From Clostridiales bacterium (GTDB lineage: Bacteria > Bacillota > Clostridia > Lutisporales > Lutisporaceae), in contig JAAYKT010000075.1 in NCBI GenBank assembly GCA_012522255.1, positions 1-8,079 on the forward strand: DNA of 8,079 nucleotides, read 5' to 3'. This document shows, piece by piece, positions 6,443 through 8,079 of this stretch (its first letter is position 1; each line of letters opens with the position of its first letter). The translations under genes were made by a program, and so were the position numbers. Below the pieces are notes generated by a model. That model saw only the letters and a list, made by a program, of their open reading frames with translations. It did no database searches and had not been told where the DNA came from.

Positions 6443-6823
6443 GTGATTGACAATAAAATAATGGTATGTGTGACGGTGCAAAAGAATTGTGAAAGATTAA
6501 TAAAGTTTGGAGAAGAAATGGCAAGCAGCTTAAACGGGAAGCTTTATGTAATACATGTTACAAAAAAAGGTACCAACTTTTTAGGTAACCCGGATGAAAG
6601 TGAAGCCCTTGAATTCCTTTATCAAATCTCAAATAATGCAGGGGCGGATATGGCTGTCTTACGTTCAAGTAATGTTACTGAGACTATTGTTAATTTTGCA
6701 AATGAAAATAATATAACACATGCTGTTTTGGGAGAAGCACCCAAAAGCAAAAAGAAAACAAGTATTATAGATTATCTTAAAGCCATGCTGCCTGATATAA
6801 CATTTGAAATTGTACCTTCGTAA
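6443..6823 (+). CDS. Small UspA-fold (universal stress protein-like) protein
   Basis: A 126-residue, probably cytosolic protein. The N-terminus NKIMVCVTVQKNCERLIKFG, followed by LYVIHVTKKG at 34-43, resembles the universal-stress-protein domain, particularly the version within KdpD-type potassium sensor kinases. This is the alpha/beta pattern of one UspA domain: a strand, a long helix, a strand ending in VIHV, then NNITHAVLGEAP at 89-100. The nucleotide-binding glycine motif of ATP-binding UspA proteins (GxxG followed by G-S/T) is not present after VLGEAPKSKKK, so it may not bind ATP in the classical way. The start is GTG at 6443, seven bases after AGGAG (6431-6435); no upstream ATG competes. 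It is monocistronic, with its own promoter and a strong terminator, and converges on murG. Partner and role are unknown; the family assignment rests on sequence pattern only. Confidence 0.75.
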   Translation: MIDNKIMVCVTVQKNCERLIKFGEEMASSLNGKLYVIHVTKKGTNFLGNPDESEALEFLYQISNNAGADMAVLRSSNVTETIVNFANENNITHAVLGEAPKSKKKTSIIDYLKAMLPDITFEIVPS

Positions 6824-6859
6824 AATAATAGCCTCTGTTTTGGCCCACGTATCGTTCAG

Positions 6860-6890
6860 ATTCCCCGCATATAGAAGCGGGGGATTTTTT
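6860..6890 (+). terminator. Strong intrinsic terminator after the UspA-like gene
   Basis: CCCCGC (6863-6868) pairs with GCGGGG (6877-6882) around an 8-base loop. The stem extends outward through U-G, T-A and A-T to nine base pairs, and TTTTTT at 6885-6890 follows. It acts on plus-strand transcripts. On the minus strand the hairpin lies directly after the murG stop but has no following T run, so it is probably one-directional. Confidence 0.88.
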
Positions 6891-7947
6891 AATTAAGGCT
6901 TTTAATTACGTCAATTACATTATCAATACTATTAACTATTGTGCTTTTTTTCATTCGTGTTATATAGTTACTTTTCTCTTTATAAAGCTTTTTGATACTG
7001 ATTAACAGTTCGGCATGAATATATTCTTCCTCCAAAACCATGCTGAATCCTTGTAAAGAAAAAGACTGCGCGTTTAAAATCTGATCTCCGCGACTGGCTT
7101 TTTTGGATAGGGGTATCAAAAGATTAGGCTTTTTCAGCGCAAGTATTTCAAATAAGGTTGTGGCTCCGGCCCTTGAAATAACCAAATCAGACATGGCAAA
7201 TAAATGTGCTTGATCTTTATCCACATATTCATATTGCCTATACCCTTCAAAACCTGAAAATTCGGTATCTATATTGCCATTGCCACAAATATGGCAAATC
7301 TGAAATTCTTTAAGAAGACTTTGCAGTTGACCTCTTATTTCTTTATTTATAGCCTCTGCACCCTGGCTTCCCCCGATAACCAAAATTATGGGCTTGGCTT
7401 CGGTAAAACCGCATAGTTTTCTGCCCTTATCAGAATCACCTTCCAATAGCGATTGTCTTATGGGGAGGCCTGTCATTACACCTTTATCCTCCGGTATATA
7501 CGCCTTGGACTCAGGAAAGGTATAACATATCTTTTTCGCAAAAGGCATGGACAGTCGATTTGCCAAACCGGGTGTAATGTCAGATTCGTGTATAACCACC
7601 GGCACTTTACATAACCAGGCAGCCCATACTACGGGACATGACACAAAACCACCTTTACTGAATAAAATATCAGGTTTAACTTTTTTTATAATAGAAATAG
7701 ATTGCCTTAAACCTCTTAAGACCCTAAATGCATCTGCAATATTCTTAGTGTCTATGTACCTTCTTAATTTACCGGCACTGATAGAGTAATATGGGATATT
7801 CTCATTTTTGATTAATTGTTTTTCTATACCGTTTAAGGAACCGATATAATTGATTCGATATCCCAGTTCTTTAAGCTTTGGCATCAGCGCAATATTAGGA
7901 GTTACATGCCCCGACGTACCGCCGCCTGTCATTATCATTGTCTTCAT
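6889..7947 (-). CDS. murG: UDP-N-acetylglucosamine transferase MurG (lipid II synthesis)
   Basis: MurG transfers GlcNAc from UDP-GlcNAc to lipid I, giving lipid II, at the inner face of the membrane. Two Rossmann-like halves are visible. The N-terminal glycine loop is GGGTSGHVTPN at 8-18, followed by SKGGFVSCP at 97-105 and HESDITPGLAN at 120-130. In the C-terminal GT-B half there are GGSQGAEAIN at 192-201, SRAGATTLFE at 258-267 and RGDQILNA at 286-293. HESD where E. coli has HEQN is common in Firmicute MurG. The 352 residues are normal length. A GTG at 7950-7948 is possible, but the ATG at 7947-7945 lies seven bases from GAGGAG (7960-7955) against four for the GTG, so I choose the ATG. No division or cell-wall cluster genes adjoin it here, so it is either a stand-alone murG or a paralogue. 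The stop codon falls in the T tract of the facing terminator. Confidence 0.94.
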   Translation of the reverse strand: MKTMIMTGGGTSGHVTPNIALMPKLKELGYRINYIGSLNGIEKQLIKNENIPYYSISAGKLRRYIDTKNIADAFRVLRGLRQSISIIKKVKPDILFSKGGFVSCPVVWAAWLCKVPVVIHESDITPGLANRLSMPFAKKICYTFPESKAYIPEDKGVMTGLPIRQSLLEGDSDKGRKLCGFTEAKPIILVIGGSQGAEAINKEIRGQLQSLLKEFQICHICGNGNIDTEFSGFEGYRQYEYVDKDQAHLFAMSDLVISRAGATTLFEILALKKPNLLIPLSKKASRGDQILNAQSFSLQGFSMVLEEEYIHAELLISIKKLYKEKSNYITRMKKSTIVNSIDNVIDVIKSLN

Positions 7948-7990
7948 CACCCTACTCCTCGTATAATATGTTTTGAGTAGTTTATTTACC

Positions 7991-8033
7991 TAATTTCCAG
8001 AAGCAAAACTACCCATAATACAACTGGAAATTA
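7991..8033 (-). promoter_or_regulatory. 10-base inverted repeat upstream of murG
   Basis: TAATTTCCAG (7991-8000) and CTGGAAATTA (8024-8033) are perfect inverted arms separated by 23 bases, about 45-85 bases before the murG start. No T tract follows on either strand, so it is not a terminator. It could be an operator for a dimeric regulator bound at two half-sites or a leader hairpin. A TATTAT at 7968-7963 could be the murG -10, but no good -35 accompanies it. A second, weaker repeat with a bulge lies at 8036-8044/8056-8063. Confidence 0.4.
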
Positions 8034-8079
8034 TCTATAAGGTTATACATAACGAAACCTATATCATCGCTTACTACGT

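Noticed and set aside
7547..7789. Plus-strand reading frame opposite murG
   Set aside because: It is antisense to conserved MurG motifs and shows no independent signals.
7961..7990. Sigma-E-like promoter before murG (CATATTAT)
   Set aside because: The -10-like word is present but no matching -35 lies at 13-15 bases, so the assignment would be guesswork.

Overview
This is an AT-rich stretch of chromosome from an endospore-forming, low-GC Firmicute. SpoIIE places it among the sporulating Firmicutes. The protein style, compact AGGAGG ribosome-binding sites and gene order suggest Clostridia, perhaps a Ruminiclostridium/Acetivibrio-like lineage; that narrower placement is inference. Nearly everything in the window is core chromosome. 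I see no transposase, phage gene, CRISPR array or defence cassette.

Positions 1-5065 (minus strand, read right to left) carry spoIIE, tilS, hpt and the N-terminal part of ftsH, which runs off the left edge. This is the known Firmicute order spoIIE-tilS-hpt-ftsH, without the yabS/yabT genes that lie between spoIIE and tilS in Bacillus subtilis. tilS and hpt overlap by 11 bases. ftsH follows hpt after 85 bases, starts with TTG and may have an extra promoter of its own. spoIIE has a separate promoter with an intact -35 hexamer, an extended -10 and a 21-base spacer, plus Spo0A-box-like sites. That is the architecture known for Spo0A-activated sigma-A sporulation promoters.

Positions 5248-5866 (minus strand) form a four-gene tRNA operon, Leu(UAA)-fMet(CAU)-Met(CAU)-Glu(CUC). 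It has a perfect-consensus sigma-A promoter, encoded CCA ends and a GC-rich terminator. The initiator tRNA is odd, with A1 opposite A72 and a U50/U64 mismatch.

Positions 5867-6442 have no convincing protein gene. They hold a strongly structured element at about 5968-6087 whose stems compete for the same bases, then two hairpins ending in a T tract, then the promoter of the next gene. This is the least explained part of the window.

Positions 6443-6890 (plus strand) hold a small UspA-fold protein with a GTG start and a strong terminator. It converges on murG (minus strand, 6889-7947), whose stop codon lies in the T tract of that terminator. Upstream of murG, to the right edge, is a 10-base perfect inverted repeat.

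Together the genes cover sporulation signalling (SpoIIE), tRNA supply and decoding (the tRNA operon; TilS for AUA codons), purine salvage (Hpt), membrane proteolysis (FtsH) and peptidoglycan synthesis (MurG).
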